Part shown: piece after piece, positions 1-13,056 of the stretch | How the letters are laid out: each line of letters begins with the position of its first letter | How positions within the stretch are numbered: the stretch's first letter is position 1 | Source of the DNA: Streptomyces umbrinus | Lineage (GTDB): Bacteria > Actinomycetota > Actinomycetes > Streptomycetales > Streptomycetaceae | Assembly: GCF_030817415.1 (NCBI RefSeq) | Contig: NZ_JAUSZI010000002.1 | Location: forward strand, 7,812,001 to 7,876,000 | Reading direction: 5' to 3' | DNA: 64,000 bases | Translations under genes and position numbers: made by a program | The notes under the pieces: generated by a model | What the model was told of the DNA's origin: nothing | The model's database searches: none | What the model saw: only the letters and a program-made list of their open reading frames with translations

Positions 1-3964
<3,964 letters not shown>

Positions 3965-4067
3965 GGTGGCCCAACTTCGGTAACTCGGCGCTTATGGGCG
4001 TGGTCAGTCTGTCACTCTGTCCGCATCGTCTGAGGCGTATCGTCCGAACTGCTCAGGGAGCCGCACA

Positions 4068-6086
4068 GTGGGGCCCATACCGACGCAACGGGAGTCCGTG
4101 TCCCGTGCTCCTGAGGCGCCAGAGCGCCCGCGGGCGGTGGCACGTACGTCCTTACCGGGCAACCCTCTCGCGCCGGGCGCCGCCCGTCGGTTCGTCCGCA
4201 CCGCGCTCGCCGAATGGACCGAACTCGCCTTGCCCGGCGCCGAGTTCATCACCGACCTGCTCGTCGCCGACGCCATGGTGGTCGTCAGCGAACTCGTCAC
4301 GAACGCGGTGGTGCACGCCGGCACGGACGTGGAGCTGCTGTGCCGGCTCGGCCGTTGCTCGGAGGACTGCCCGGCGGCCGCCGCGTCGGACTCCAGGACC
4401 GTACGAACGGCCGCTTCGTACGAAGGTTCGGGCAATGGCGAGGGTGCGGGCAACGACTCCGAGCCAGGGCCCGTCCCCGATTCCGGCGTCCTCGTCATAG
4501 AGGTGTCCGACCATCACCCCGCGCGCGCGGTGCACGACGACGGGGCCGAGCGGCCGTACGACACCGGCGAGTACGGCCGGGGCCTGCACCTGGTCTCCGC
4601 GCTCTCCGAGGCGTGGGGCATCACCTACCGCACCGGCGTCAAGACAGTGTGGGCACGCCTGCCCGTCGACGGGACCGTGACCGCCGAGGAGGAGGCGGAG
4701 GCGTACGACGGCGAACACGCGCTGCGGCGCGGGCAGCGGGCCGCCGAGATCCTCGCCCCCGCACCCCGCCGCGGCATGCAGGACCAGGACTGGCGCAGCC
4801 GCGGCGTCCTCTCCTTCCTCGCCGAGGCCTCCGACCTGCTCGCCGGGCAGCTCGACGAGGACCTGGTCGCCGCGCTCACCGGGCAGCTGCTCGTACCGCG
4901 GCTCGCCGACTGGTGCGCGGTATGGCTGGAGGACGAGGCCCCGGGCCGCTCCGACGGGGGTGTCTTCGGCGGGCCACGGCTCGCCCGCGTCTGGCACGGC
5001 AGCGAGAACCGCATCGAGGAACTGCGCCGGCTCCTGGAGAAGGACCCGCCCGAACTGCCCGAATCGGACCGCGCGGGCCCCGTGCCCGTGCCGTGGCCCG
5101 CCGAGGCACTGGGAGCGCGGGCGACCGGCGGATCGGCACTCGCGTTCCGGCTGATCGCGGGCGGCAGACCGCTCGGCACGCTGGTCATCGGCCGGTCCGG
5201 GCAGACCCGCTTCCCCGACGAGATCACGGGGCTCGTCGAGGACCTCAGCCGCCGGGTCGCGCTCGCCATCGGCGCGGCCCGGCAGTACGCGCGCCAGGCC
5301 ACCATCAGCCGCGTACTGCAGCGCGGGCTGCTGCCCGGGGCGGTCGCCGAGATCCCCGGCGTACGCAGCGCGCTCGTCTACGAGCCGTGCGACAAGGGCG
5401 GACCCAGTGGCGACTTCTACGATCTCTTTCCCGCCGGGGACGGCCGCTGGTGCTTCGCCCTCGGCGACGTACAGGGCAAGGGGCCCGAGGCGGCCGTGGT
5501 GATCGGTCTGGCCCGGCCGTGGCTGCGGCTCCTCGCGCGGGAGGGTTACGAGGTGCCCGACGTCCTCGACCGCCTCAACCAGCTGCTCCTCGACGACGCG
5601 ACCGAGGCCTCCGACGCGGCCGCCCGGGCCCTGGTGTCCGCGGGCGGCACCGGGCTCGCGGACGAGGGGCCGCAGACCCGTTTCCTCTCCCTCCTCTACG
5701 GCGAGCTGGTGCCCTTCGAGGGCGGGGTGCACTGCACGGTCGCCTCCGCCGGGCACCCGCTGCCGTTGCTCCTGCAACCGTCCGGGCAGGTCGCCGAGGT
5801 GGCCCAGCCGCAGACCCTCCTCGGCGTCTTCGAGGACGCCAGCTACCTCTGCGGGACCTTCGAGCTGCGCCCCGGCGACAGCCTCCTGTGCGTCACGGAC
5901 GGCGTGACCGAGCGCCGCAGCGGGCACCGGCAGTTCGACGACGACGACGGCCTCGCCGCCGCGTTCGCCGGGTGCGCGGGCCTGAGCGCCGAGCTGATCG
6001 CCGAACGGATCCGACGGCTGGTCCACGAGTTCGGCGGCAAACCGCCGGAGGACGACCTGGCACTGCTGGTGCTGCAGGCGGAGTAG
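4068..6086 (+). CDS. SpoIIE-type PP2C phosphatase with N-terminal anti-sigma-like ATPase domain
   Basis: 672 aa from GTG 4068, with a GGGAG ribosome site at 4056-4060. Three modules are visible. An N-terminal HATPase_c_2 (RsbW/SpoIIAB-like) domain at about 25-205 has the N box SELVTNAVVHAG and the G-rich GRGLHLVSALSEAWG. A GAF-like middle at about 235-400 follows. A C-terminal PP2C_SIG phosphatase has its metal-binding acidic motifs intact (GDFYD, GDVQGKG, TDGVTE, DDLAL). Family knowledge: such proteins dephosphorylate anti-anti-sigma factors and can rephosphorylate them through the kinase domain, controlling alternative sigma factors. It is divergent from the hybrid kinase with about 100 bp between, so a shared stress-signalling role is possible. 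No partner anti-anti-sigma factor gene is adjacent. Confidence 0.92.
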   Translation: MGPIPTQRESVSRAPEAPERPRAVARTSLPGNPLAPGAARRFVRTALAEWTELALPGAEFITDLLVADAMVVVSELVTNAVVHAGTDVELLCRLGRCSEDCPAAAASDSRTVRTAASYEGSGNGEGAGNDSEPGPVPDSGVLVIEVSDHHPARAVHDDGAERPYDTGEYGRGLHLVSALSEAWGITYRTGVKTVWARLPVDGTVTAEEEAEAYDGEHALRRGQRAAEILAPAPRRGMQDQDWRSRGVLSFLAEASDLLAGQLDEDLVAALTGQLLVPRLADWCAVWLEDEAPGRSDGGVFGGPRLARVWHGSENRIEELRRLLEKDPPELPESDRAGPVPVPWPAEALGARATGGSALAFRLIAGGRPLGTLVIGRSGQTRFPDEITGLVEDLSRRVALAIGAARQYARQATISRVLQRGLLPGAVAEIPGVRSALVYEPCDKGGPSGDFYDLFPAGDGRWCFALGDVQGKGPEAAVVIGLARPWLRLLAREGYEVPDVLDRLNQLLLDDATEASDAAARALVSAGGTGLADEGPQTRFLSLLYGELVPFEGGVHCTVASAGHPLPLLLQPSGQVAEVAQPQTLLGVFEDASYLCGTFELRPGDSLLCVTDGVTERRSGHRQFDDDDGLAAAFAGCAGLSAELIAERIRRLVHEFGGKPPEDDLALLVLQAE

Positions 6087-6141
6087 GCGGCCCCGAAGGG
6101 GGCTGGGCGGGGAGTGCCGAAGGTGCTGGACAATGGAGTAC

Positions 6142-7374
6142 ATGCCTTCCGCACTTCCCGACGGCGAGCCCGTCCCCGACGACGGGGCGCTGCCCGCGCA
6201 CGCCCTGGCCGGCGCGGCCGACCGTCCGCTCGGGTTCTACCTCCACGTCCCGTACTGCGCGACCCGCTGCGGCTACTGCGACTTCAACACGTACACGGCG
6301 ACGGAGCTGCGCGGCTCGGGGGGCGTGCTCGCCTCCCGCGACAACTACGCCTCGACCCTGATCGACGAGATCCGTCTGGCCCGCAAGGTCCTCGGCGACG
6401 ACCCGCGGCCCGTCCGTACGGTCTTCGTCGGCGGCGGTACGCCCACCCTGCTGGCCGCCGACGATCTCGTACGGATGCTGGGGGCGGTCCGGGACGAGTT
6501 CGGGCTCGCGGCGGACGCGGAGATCACGACGGAGGCGAACCCGGAATCGGTGGACCCGGCCTATCTGGCCGCGCTCCGGGAGGGCGGGTTCAACCGCGTC
6601 TCGTTCGGCATGCAGAGCGCTCGGCAGCATGTGCTCAAGGTCCTGGACCGCACCCACACCCCCGGCCGGCCCGAGGCATGTGTCGCCGAGGCCCGCGCGG
6701 CCGGGTTCGACCACGTCAACCTCGACCTCATCTACGGCACGCCCGGTGAGAGCGACGACGACTGGCGGGCCTCGCTCGACGCGGCGATCGGTGCCGGGCC
6801 CGACCATGTGTCGGCGTACGCCCTGATCGTCGAGGAGGGGACACAGCTCGCGCGCCGCATCCGGCGCGGGGAGGTGCCCATGACGGACGACGACGTGCAC
6901 GCGGACCGGTACCTCATCGCGGAGGACCGTCTCTCCGCGGCGGGCTTCTCCTGGTACGAGGTCTCCAACTGGGCCACGTCCGATGCCGGGCGCTGCCTTC
7001 ACAACGAGCTGTACTGGCGGGGGGCCGACTGGTGGGGAGCCGGGCCCGGGGCGCACTCCCATGTGGGGGGTGTTCGCTGGTGGAACGTAAAGCATCCGGG
7101 GGCGTATGCGGGGGCTCTGGCGGCGGGGAGGTCGCCCGGAGCGGGACGGGAGCTTCTGTCTGAGGAGGACCGGCGGGTGGAACGGATCCTGCTGGAGCTG
7201 CGGCTCCTTGAGGGGGTTCCGCTGGCGCTGCTCCATGCGGACGGGCTTGCGGCGTCTCGTCGGGCCCTCGCGGACGGTCTCCTTCAGCCTGGGCCGTACG
7301 AGGCCGGGAGCGCGGTGCTCACCCTGCGGGGGCGGTTGCTGGCGGACGCGGTGGTACGGGACCTGGTGGACTGA
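6142..7374 (+). CDS. hemW: HemW, radical SAM haem chaperone (coproporphyrinogen-oxidase-like)
   Basis: 410 aa from ATG 6142; an in-frame ATG at 6133 is possible. The radical SAM cluster is the CX3CX2C motif YCATRCGYCDF near the N-terminus. GGGTPTLL (SAM contact) and the HemN-type C-terminal domain with WWGAGPGAHS follow. The N-terminal cysteine preceding CX3CX2C in true oxygen-independent HemN is not seen, so the haem-chaperone assignment (HemW, formerly 'HemN-like') is preferred over oxidase. It lies just upstream of hrcA-dnaJ in the same direction, with two reverse-strand genes between. Confidence 0.93.
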   Translation: MPSALPDGEPVPDDGALPAHALAGAADRPLGFYLHVPYCATRCGYCDFNTYTATELRGSGGVLASRDNYASTLIDEIRLARKVLGDDPRPVRTVFVGGGTPTLLAADDLVRMLGAVRDEFGLAADAEITTEANPESVDPAYLAALREGGFNRVSFGMQSARQHVLKVLDRTHTPGRPEACVAEARAAGFDHVNLDLIYGTPGESDDDWRASLDAAIGAGPDHVSAYALIVEEGTQLARRIRRGEVPMTDDDVHADRYLIAEDRLSAAGFSWYEVSNWATSDAGRCLHNELYWRGADWWGAGPGAHSHVGGVRWWNVKHPGAYAGALAAGRSPGAGRELLSEEDRRVERILLELRLLEGVPLALLHADGLAASRRALADGLLQPGPYEAGSAVLTLRGRLLADAVVRDLVD

Positions 7375-7380
7375 GGGCCT

Positions 7381-7610
7381 GTTTTCGCCCCCGCCGCCCC
7401 TACCCATTCCCGTCCCCTGGGGCTCCGCCCCAGACCCCGTGGGGGTGTGATTTCGGGTGCGGGCCCGGATGTGGCTGATCGCGCAGTTCCCCGCGCCCCT
7501 TGGGTATTTCAGCCTCTCCGGCGTTTGAGGAGCGGGGGTTCGGGGGCTGGCCCCCGAGTAGGTGACGGGAATGGGTAGGGGCGGCGGGGGCGAGAAAAAG
7601 CCCTGCGACC
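7381..7610. repeat. Dispersed GC-rich intergenic repeat, copy 1
   Basis: Fills the convergent gap between hemW and the DUF3097 gene. The core GCGCAGTTCCCCGCGCCCCT lies at 7481-7500. Flanks include CCCCTACCCATTCCCGTCCC and its inverted partner GGGAATGGGTAGGGG, plus the TCCGGCGTTTGAGGA module. It can fold into a long hairpin and is a plausible bidirectional terminator. Confidence 0.8.
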
Positions 7611-7617
7611 GCCCCGC

Positions 7618-8421
7618 TCACCCCGGTGCCGTGACGAAGTCGATCAGTTCCTCCACGCGGCCCAGGAGCTCCGGCTCCAGGTCCCGGTAGGAGTGGACCG
7701 AGCCGAGGATCCGCTGCCACGCGGCACCCGTGTTGTCGGGCCAGCCCAGGGCCCGGCAGACCCCCGTCTTCCAGTCCTGCCCCCGCGGCACGCGGGGCCA
7801 CGCAGGGATGCCGACGGACGCCGGCTTCACGGCCTCCCAGACGTCGATGTACGGATGCCCCACGACAAGCGCGTACTCACTCGTCACGGCCTCCGCGATC
7901 CGCGACTCCTTCGTGCCGGGCACGAGATGGTCGACCAGCACCCCGAGCCGCGCATCCGCCCCAGGATCGAACTCCTCGACGATGGCGGGCAGATCGTCGA
8001 TGCCCTCCAGGTACTCGACGACGACACCCTCGATCCGGAGGTCGTCACCCCAGACCCGTTCGACCAGTTCCGCGTCGTGCCGCCCCTCGACGTAGATGCG
8101 CCCCGCCCGGGCGACCCGTGCCCGGGCCCCGGGGACGGCAACCGAACCCGAAGCCGTACGACTGGGGCGTACGGGTGCGGACGACGGGCGCACCAGCGTC
8201 ACCACGCGCCCCTCCAGCAGGAACCCCCGAGGCTCCAGCGGAAACACCCGGTGCTTGCCGAAGCGGTCCTCCAGGGTGACCGTCCCGGCCTCGCAACGGA
8301 TCACGGCACCGCAGAACCCGGTCCCGGGCTCCTCGACCACGAGCCCCGGCTCCGCCGCCACCTCGGGCACGGGCTTGGGCTTCTTCCACGGAGGGGTCAG
8401 GTCCGCTGAGTACTGGCGCAT
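7618..8421 (-). CDS. DUF3097 family protein
   Basis: 267 aa. The start at 8421 (MRQYSADLTPPWKKP) is chosen because this N-terminus is typical of the family; a longer frame to 8475 is also open. The protein begins with a proline-rich tail, then a small beta-rich segment (TGFCGAVIRCEAGTVTLEDR) and a longer domain with the TOPRIM-like pieces IYVEGRHDAELVERVWGDDL and LGVLVDHLVPGTKE. Actinobacterial family of unknown function. From the visible E and DHL motifs a TOPRIM-type nucleotidyl or nuclease fold is an inference. Convergent with hemW. Confidence 0.85.
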   Translation of the reverse strand: MRQYSADLTPPWKKPKPVPEVAAEPGLVVEEPGTGFCGAVIRCEAGTVTLEDRFGKHRVFPLEPRGFLLEGRVVTLVRPSSAPVRPSRTASGSVAVPGARARVARAGRIYVEGRHDAELVERVWGDDLRIEGVVVEYLEGIDDLPAIVEEFDPGADARLGVLVDHLVPGTKESRIAEAVTSEYALVVGHPYIDVWEAVKPASVGIPAWPRVPRGQDWKTGVCRALGWPDNTGAAWQRILGSVHSYRDLEPELLGRVEELIDFVTAPG

Positions 8422-8511
8422 TCGGATGACGATAGGAGAACGTCCCCGCCCGGCGCACCGAGCCCCCTGCGACACGCCGACAAGCCTCCTGCGACCCGGC
8501 CCCGCGAGCCC

Positions 8512-9279
8512 CTACGACGCGCCGAAACGCCGTGCCAGCGCGTCCCGTTGGGCCCGTACGAACCCGGCGTCGACCGCCGCCCCGTGGCCGGGCACGTACA
8601 CGGCGTCCTCGCCCCCGAGGGCCAGCAGCCGGTCCAGGGCCGCGGGCCAGCGGGTGGGGACGGCGTCGGGGCCCGCCTGGGGTTCGCCGGACTCCTCGAC
8701 GAGGTCGCCGCAGAAGACGATCTCCGGAGAGCGCGTCCCGGTGCCGTCGGTGCCGTCGGGGGCTCCAGGGCTTCCGGGGACCAGAACCGCCAGGTCGTGG
8801 CCGGTGTGGCCGGGGCCCACGTTCGCCAGCAGGACCTGCACTCCGCCGCCCAGGTCGAGCGTCCACTCGCCGGAGACGAGATGCCGGGGGCGGACGAGGA
8901 GATCCGCCGCCTCGGCGGCCTCGCCCGGATCGGCGCCGTTGCGTTCGGCGTCCGCCCGCAACTCGTCCCCTCCGTCGACGAGCACCCGCTCAAGGCCCAC
9001 CGCTCCGAAGACCTCGACCCCCGCGAACGCCGCCGCGCCGAAGACATGATCGAAGTGCGGGTGGGTGAGCGCGAGATGGGTGACCCGCCCGCCCCCGAGC
9101 AACCGTCGCGCCTCCGTACGCAGCCGCGCGCCCTCCCGCAGCCCCGACCCCGCGTCGATCATGAGCGCCGCACCCTCGCCCACCACGAGCCCCACCGTGC
9201 AGTCCCACACCGGAAGCCGGCAGCGCCCGACCCGCGGACCCAGTTCCTCCCACCCGGCCTCTTCCCAAGTCACCCTCAT
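8512..9279 (-). CDS. MBL-fold metallo-hydrolase
   Basis: 255 aa. The metallo-beta-lactamase zinc motif is LTHPHFDHVFGA, with further ligands in GPGHTGHDLAV, FCGDLVEESGEP and YVPGHGAAVD, in the usual order and spacing. No signal peptide, so cytosolic. The substrate cannot be told from sequence; the compact single-domain layout suggests a glyoxalase-II-like or general hydrolase. It is divergent from hrcA, sharing about 225 bp of upstream DNA, and points the same way as the DUF3097 gene about 90 bp downstream. Confidence 0.88.
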   Translation of the reverse strand: MRVTWEEAGWEELGPRVGRCRLPVWDCTVGLVVGEGAALMIDAGSGLREGARLRTEARRLLGGGRVTHLALTHPHFDHVFGAAAFAGVEVFGAVGLERVLVDGGDELRADAERNGADPGEAAEAADLLVRPRHLVSGEWTLDLGGGVQVLLANVGPGHTGHDLAVLVPGSPGAPDGTDGTGTRSPEIVFCGDLVEESGEPQAGPDAVPTRWPAALDRLLALGGEDAVYVPGHGAAVDAGFVRAQRDALARRFGAS

Positions 9280-9378
9280 ACACCGACGCTAGCCCTACGC
9301 CCCGTGAAGTGCGCGGACAGTAGTCGGGACAGAGCAGGACAGCCCCGTACACGTCGTCGTGACATCGCAGGGCCGCCC

Positions 9379-9409
9379 TTGCCCGGGTCGCACCTACCGG
9401 CCGTACACT
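9379..9409 (+). promoter_or_regulatory. Possible vegetative promoter for hrcA-dnaJ
   Basis: TTGCCC at 9379-9384 and TACACT at 9404-9409, 19 bp apart, lie immediately upstream of the CIRCE operator. The spacing is slightly long for an HrdB promoter, so this is tentative; transcription would start at or just before the operator. Confidence 0.35.
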
Positions 9410-9422
9410 TGGCCCGGGGATG

Positions 9423-9449
9423 CTGGCACTCGCGCACGCTGAGTGCCAG
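9423..9449. promoter_or_regulatory. CIRCE operator (HrcA binding site)
   Basis: A perfect inverted repeat CTGGCACTC-N9-GAGTGCCAG matches the CIRCE consensus (TTAGCACTC-N9-GAGTGCTAA) with the standard 9-bp spacer. It lies about 60 bp upstream of hrcA, indicating autoregulation of hrcA-dnaJ by HrcA, which releases the site on heat shock. Confidence 0.95.
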
Positions 9450-9506
9450 GCAAGGCGATCGAGGATGATCGAAGACCGCGGGGAAGACCAGCTGGAGGTG
9501 TGCGCG

Positions 9507-10523
9507 ATGCTCAGTGAACGCAGGCTCGAAGTGCTGCGCGCCATCGTCCAGGACTACGTGGGCACCGAGGAGCCGGTCGGTTCCAAGGCGCTCACGGAGC
9601 GCCACCGGCTGGGCGTCTCCCCGGCGACCGTCCGTAACGACATGGCGGTCCTTGAGGACGAGGGCTACATCGCCCAGCCGCACACCAGCGCCGGCCGTAT
9701 CCCCACGGACAAGGGCTACCGCCTCTTCGTCGACAGACTCGCGGGCGTCAAGCCGATGACCGCGCCGGAGCGGCGGGCGATCCACAGCTTCCTCGACAAC
9801 GCCGTCGACCTCGACGACGTCGTGGGGCGGACCGTCCGGCTCCTCGCGCAGCTCACGCGGCAGGTGGCCGTCGTGCAGTACCCGTCCCTGACGCGGTCGA
9901 CCGTGCGTCATGTGGAGCTGCTGTCGCTGGCCCCGGCTCGCGTCATGCTCGTACTGATCACGGACACCGGCCGGGTCGAGCAGCGCATGGTGGACTGCCC
10001 GGCGCCCTTCGGGGAGGCCTCTGTGGCGGATCTACGCGCGCGGCTCAACAGCCGGATCGCGGGCCGCCGTTTCGCGGACGTCCCGCAGCTGGTGCAGGAT
10101 CTCCCCGACGCTTTCGAGTCGGACGACCGGGGGACGGTCGCGACGGTGCTCTCCACCCTCATGGAGACCCTCGTCGAGGAGACCGAGGAGCGGCTGATGA
10201 TCGGCGGCACCGCCAATCTGACCCGCTTCGGACATGACTTTCCCCTCACCATCCGTCCGGTCCTGGAGGCACTTGAGGAGCAGGTCGTTCTCCTCAAACT
10301 CCTTGGTGAGGTCAATGATTCGGGCATGGCCGTACGGATCGGTCACGAGAACGCCCATGAGGGACTCAACTCCACGTCCGTCGTCTCGGTCGGCTACGGT
10401 TCGGGCGGCGAGGCAGTAGCAAAACTTGGCGTGGTCGGCCCGACGCGCATGGATTACCCCGGAACGATGGGAGCGGTACGAGCGGTGGCACGGTACGTAG
10501 GACAGATCCTGGCGGAGTCGTAA
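9507..10523 (+). CDS. hrcA: HrcA, heat-inducible transcription repressor
   Basis: 338 aa from ATG 9507, preceded by CTGGAGGTG. A longer frame from 9420 would run through the CIRCE operator and is rejected. The N-terminal winged helix ([19 protein letters not shown], then [18 protein letters not shown]) is followed by the GAF-like dimerisation domain and a C-terminus ending [20 protein letters not shown], the family signature. Represses CIRCE-controlled chaperone genes (here itself and dnaJ; groES/groEL elsewhere in the family). The stop codon is directly followed by the dnaJ GTG, so the two are translationally linked. Confidence 0.97.
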   Translation: MLSERRLEVLRAIVQDYVGTEEPVGSKALTERHRLGVSPATVRNDMAVLEDEGYIAQPHTSAGRIPTDKGYRLFVDRLAGVKPMTAPERRAIHSFLDNAVDLDDVVGRTVRLLAQLTRQVAVVQYPSLTRSTVRHVELLSLAPARVMLVLITDTGRVEQRMVDCPAPFGEASVADLRARLNSRIAGRRFADVPQLVQDLPDAFESDDRGTVATVLSTLMETLVEETEERLMIGGTANLTRFGHDFPLTIRPVLEALEEQVVLLKLLGEVNDSGMAVRIGHENAHEGLNSTSVVSVGYGSGGEAVAKLGVVGPTRMDYPGTMGAVRAVARYVGQILAES

Positions 10524-11660
10524 GTGGCCACGGACTACTACGCCGTACTCGGCGTGCGCCGCGACGCGTCCCAGGACGAGATCAAGAAGGCATTCCGGCG
10601 GCTCGCACGCGAGCTGCATCCGGACGTCAATCCCGATCCGAAGACGCAAGAGCGCTTCAAGGAGATCAACGCCGCGTACGAGGTGTTGTCGGACCCGCAG
10701 AAGAAGCAGGTCTACGACCTCGGCGGTGACCCGCTGTCCCAGGCGGGCGGCCAGGGCGCGGGCGGCTTCGGCGCCGGCGGGTTCGGGAACTTCTCGGACA
10801 TCATGGACGCCTTCTTCGGTACGGCGTCGCAGCGGGGCCCGCGGTCGCGCACGCGGCGCGGCCAGGACGCGATGATCCGGCTGGAGATCGACCTCGACGA
10901 GGCGGCTTTCGGTACGACGAAGGACATCCAGGTCGACACGGCCGTCGTGTGTACGACGTGCAGTGGCGAGGGCGCAGCGCCCGGCACCTCCGCGCAGACC
11001 TGCGACATGTGCCGCGGTCGCGGTGAGGTGTCCCAGGTGACACGGTCCTTCCTGGGCCAGGTCATGACGTCCCGGCCGTGTCCGCAGTGCCAGGGGTTCG
11101 GGACGGTTGTTCCGACGCCGTGCCCCGAGTGCGCCGGTGACGGGCGGGTCCGCTCGCGTCGGACCCTGACCGTGAAGATTCCCGCCGGTGTCGACAATGG
11201 CACGCGGATCCAGCTCGCGGGCGAGGGCGAGGTCGGGCCCGGTGGTGGTCCCGCCGGTGACCTCTACGTAGAGATCCACGAGGTCGCGCACTCCACCTTC
11301 CAGCGGCGCGGTGACGACCTGCACTGCACGGTCACCATCCCGATGACCGCGGCGTCTCTCGGCACGAAGGTTCCGTTGGAGACGCTCGACGGGATGGAGG
11401 AGATCGACATCCGTCCGGGTACGCAGTCCGGGCAGTCGGTTCCGCTGCACGGCCGTGGGATCACGCATCTGCGGGGTGGGGGGCGTGGTGATCTCATCGT
11501 GCATGTCGAGGTCATGACGCCGACCAAGCTTGATCCCGAGCAGGAACGGCTGCTGCGCGAGCTGGCGCAGCTTCGGGGGGAGGAGCGGCCCACGGGTCAG
11601 TTTCAGCCCGGGCAGCAGGGGCTGTTCTCCAGGCTGAAGGACGCGTTCAACGGTCGCTGA
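10524..11660 (+). CDS. dnaJ: DnaJ (Hsp40) molecular chaperone
   Basis: 378 aa from GTG 10524, immediately after the hrcA stop. J domain at 1-70 with the HPD motif (ELHPDVNPD) that stimulates DnaK. A G/F-rich linker (GAGGFGAGGFGNF) follows, then the zinc-finger domain with four CXXCXGXG-type repeats (CTTCSGEG, CDMCRGRG, CPQCQGFG, CPECAGDG) and two C-terminal substrate-binding domains. This is a complete type I DnaJ. It is not beside dnaK-grpE, so it corresponds to the second, HrcA-controlled dnaJ usual in Streptomyces. Confidence 0.97.
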   Translation: MATDYYAVLGVRRDASQDEIKKAFRRLARELHPDVNPDPKTQERFKEINAAYEVLSDPQKKQVYDLGGDPLSQAGGQGAGGFGAGGFGNFSDIMDAFFGTASQRGPRSRTRRGQDAMIRLEIDLDEAAFGTTKDIQVDTAVVCTTCSGEGAAPGTSAQTCDMCRGRGEVSQVTRSFLGQVMTSRPCPQCQGFGTVVPTPCPECAGDGRVRSRRTLTVKIPAGVDNGTRIQLAGEGEVGPGGGPAGDLYVEIHEVAHSTFQRRGDDLHCTVTIPMTAASLGTKVPLETLDGMEEIDIRPGTQSGQSVPLHGRGITHLRGGGRGDLIVHVEVMTPTKLDPEQERLLRELAQLRGEERPTGQFQPGQQGLFSRLKDAFNGR

Positions 11661-11661
11661 G

Positions 11662-11885
11662 GGTTTGTTTCGCCCCCGCCGCCCTTACCCATTCCCGTCC
11701 TCCTGGGGCTCTGCCCCAGACCCCGTGGGGTGCGTTGTCGGGTGCGGGTCCGGATGTGGCTGGTCGCGCAGTTCCCCGCGCCCCTGAAGACCTGGGGCGC
11801 GGGGAACTGCGCAGTCTTTTGGGGGTTCGGGGGCGGAGCCCCTGAGTCAGGGATGGGAATGGGTAGGGGCGGCGGGGGCGAAGAA
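11662..11885. repeat. Dispersed GC-rich intergenic repeat, copy 2
   Basis: Occupies most of the 310-bp gap after dnaJ. The core lies at 11766-11785 and its inverted copy at 11794-11812, forming a near-perfect 19-bp stem with a short loop. It is followed by CAGTCTTTTGGGGGTTCGGG, and the outer ends are also inverted (CCATTCCCGTCC / GGGAATGGGTAGGGG). Likely terminator. Confidence 0.85.
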
Positions 11886-11970
11886 CTCTCCCCGCGGCCC
11901 AATTCCCGTGGCTTATGCCCGGGGGAAGGCCGGATTCGGACTTGTACGGAGGACGTGACAACATGCCGTC

Positions 11971-13056
11971 ATGTCCTCCGCGCTGACCGATCTCTTCCCA
12001 CTCCCGATCGTGCAGGCCCCCATGGCGGGCGGCGTCTCCGTGCCGCAGCTCGCAGCGGCCGTGTCCGAAGCCGGCGGGCTCGGTTTTCTCGCCGCCGGGT
12101 ACAAAACGGCCGACGGCATGTACCAGGAGATCAAGCAGTTGCGGGGCGCCACCAGCCGCCCGTTCGGCGTGAACCTGTTCATGCCGCAGCCCGAGTACGC
12201 CGACCCGGCCGCAGTCGAGGTCTACGCCCACCAACTGGCCGGCGAGGCCTCTTGGTACGAGACCGAACTGGGCGACCCCGACAGCGGACGCGACGACGGA
12301 TACGACGCCAAGCTCGCCGTACTCCTCGACAACCCGGTACCGGTCGTCTCCTTCCACTTCGGCTGCCCGACGCGCGACGTCCTGGACTCCCTGAGCCGGG
12401 CCGGCACGCTGACCCTCGTCACGGCGACCACCGCCGAGGAGGCGCAGGCCGTGCAGTGGGCGGGCGCCGACGCGGTGATCGTGCAGGGCGTGGAGGCCGG
12501 CGGCCACCAGGGCACCCACCGGGACAACCCGGAGACCGACGGCTCCGGCATCGGACTGCTCTCGCTGATCGCGCAGGTCCGCGAGACCGTGCAGATCCCG
12601 ATCGTCGCGGCCGGCGGCATCATGCGCGGCAGCCAGATCGCCGCCGCGCTCGCCGCGGGCGCGAGCGCCGCCCAGCTCGGCACGGCGTTCCTCGCCACCC
12701 CCGAGTCCGGCGCCAACGCCGTGCACAAGCAGGCACTGACCAACCCCCTCTTCGTACGTACGGAGTTGACGCGCGCCTTCTCCGGCCGGCCCGCGCGGGG
12801 TCTGATGAACCGCTTCATGCGCGAGCACGGGCCGTACGCGCCCGCCGCCTACCCGGACGTCCACCACCTCACCTCCGCGCTCCGCAAGGCCGCGGCCAAG
12901 GCGGGGGACGCCCAGGGCATGGCGCTGTGGGCGGGACAGGGCCACCGGCTCGCGCGCGAGCTGCCCGCCGGGCAACTGGTCGAGGTGCTCGCGGCCGAAC
13001 TCGCCGCCGCCAAGACAGCGTTGTCGTCCAACTCGGGCGGGGGCCCGGTCCGTTGA
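11971..13056 (+). CDS. Nitronate monooxygenase family FMN enzyme
   Basis: 361 aa, start ATG 11971. TIM-barrel flavoenzyme of the 2-nitropropane dioxygenase / nitronate monooxygenase family. Visible motifs are QAPMAGG at the N-terminus, QGVEAGGHQGTH (the histidine region near FMN), the phosphate-binding AAGGIMRG and the AAQLGTAFLATPE strand. Oxidises alkyl nitronates using O2 and protects against 3-nitropropionate-like toxins in characterised members; the enoyl-reductase FabK is a related alternative. It overlaps the downstream rsmE start by four bases, so the two are cotranscribed. Confidence 0.9.
   Translation: MSSALTDLFPLPIVQAPMAGGVSVPQLAAAVSEAGGLGFLAAGYKTADGMYQEIKQLRGATSRPFGVNLFMPQPEYADPAAVEVYAHQLAGEASWYETELGDPDSGRDDGYDAKLAVLLDNPVPVVSFHFGCPTRDVLDSLSRAGTLTLVTATTAEEAQAVQWAGADAVIVQGVEAGGHQGTHRDNPETDGSGIGLLSLIAQVRETVQIPIVAAGGIMRGSQIAAALAAGASAAQLGTAFLATPESGANAVHKQALTNPLFVRTELTRAFSGRPARGLMNRFMREHGPYAPAAYPDVHHLTSALRKAAAKAGDAQGMALWAGQGHRLARELPAGQLVEVLAAELAAAKTALSSNSGGGPVR

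Noticed and set aside
4152..6143. 663-codon reverse frame opposite the SpoIIE phosphatase
   Set aside because: The forward frame has every catalytic motif of a known family; the reverse frame is low-complexity and is a shadow.
9420..9506. Longer hrcA start at 9420
   Set aside because: It would translate through the CIRCE operator; ATG 9507 has a good ribosome site and fits the family N-terminus.
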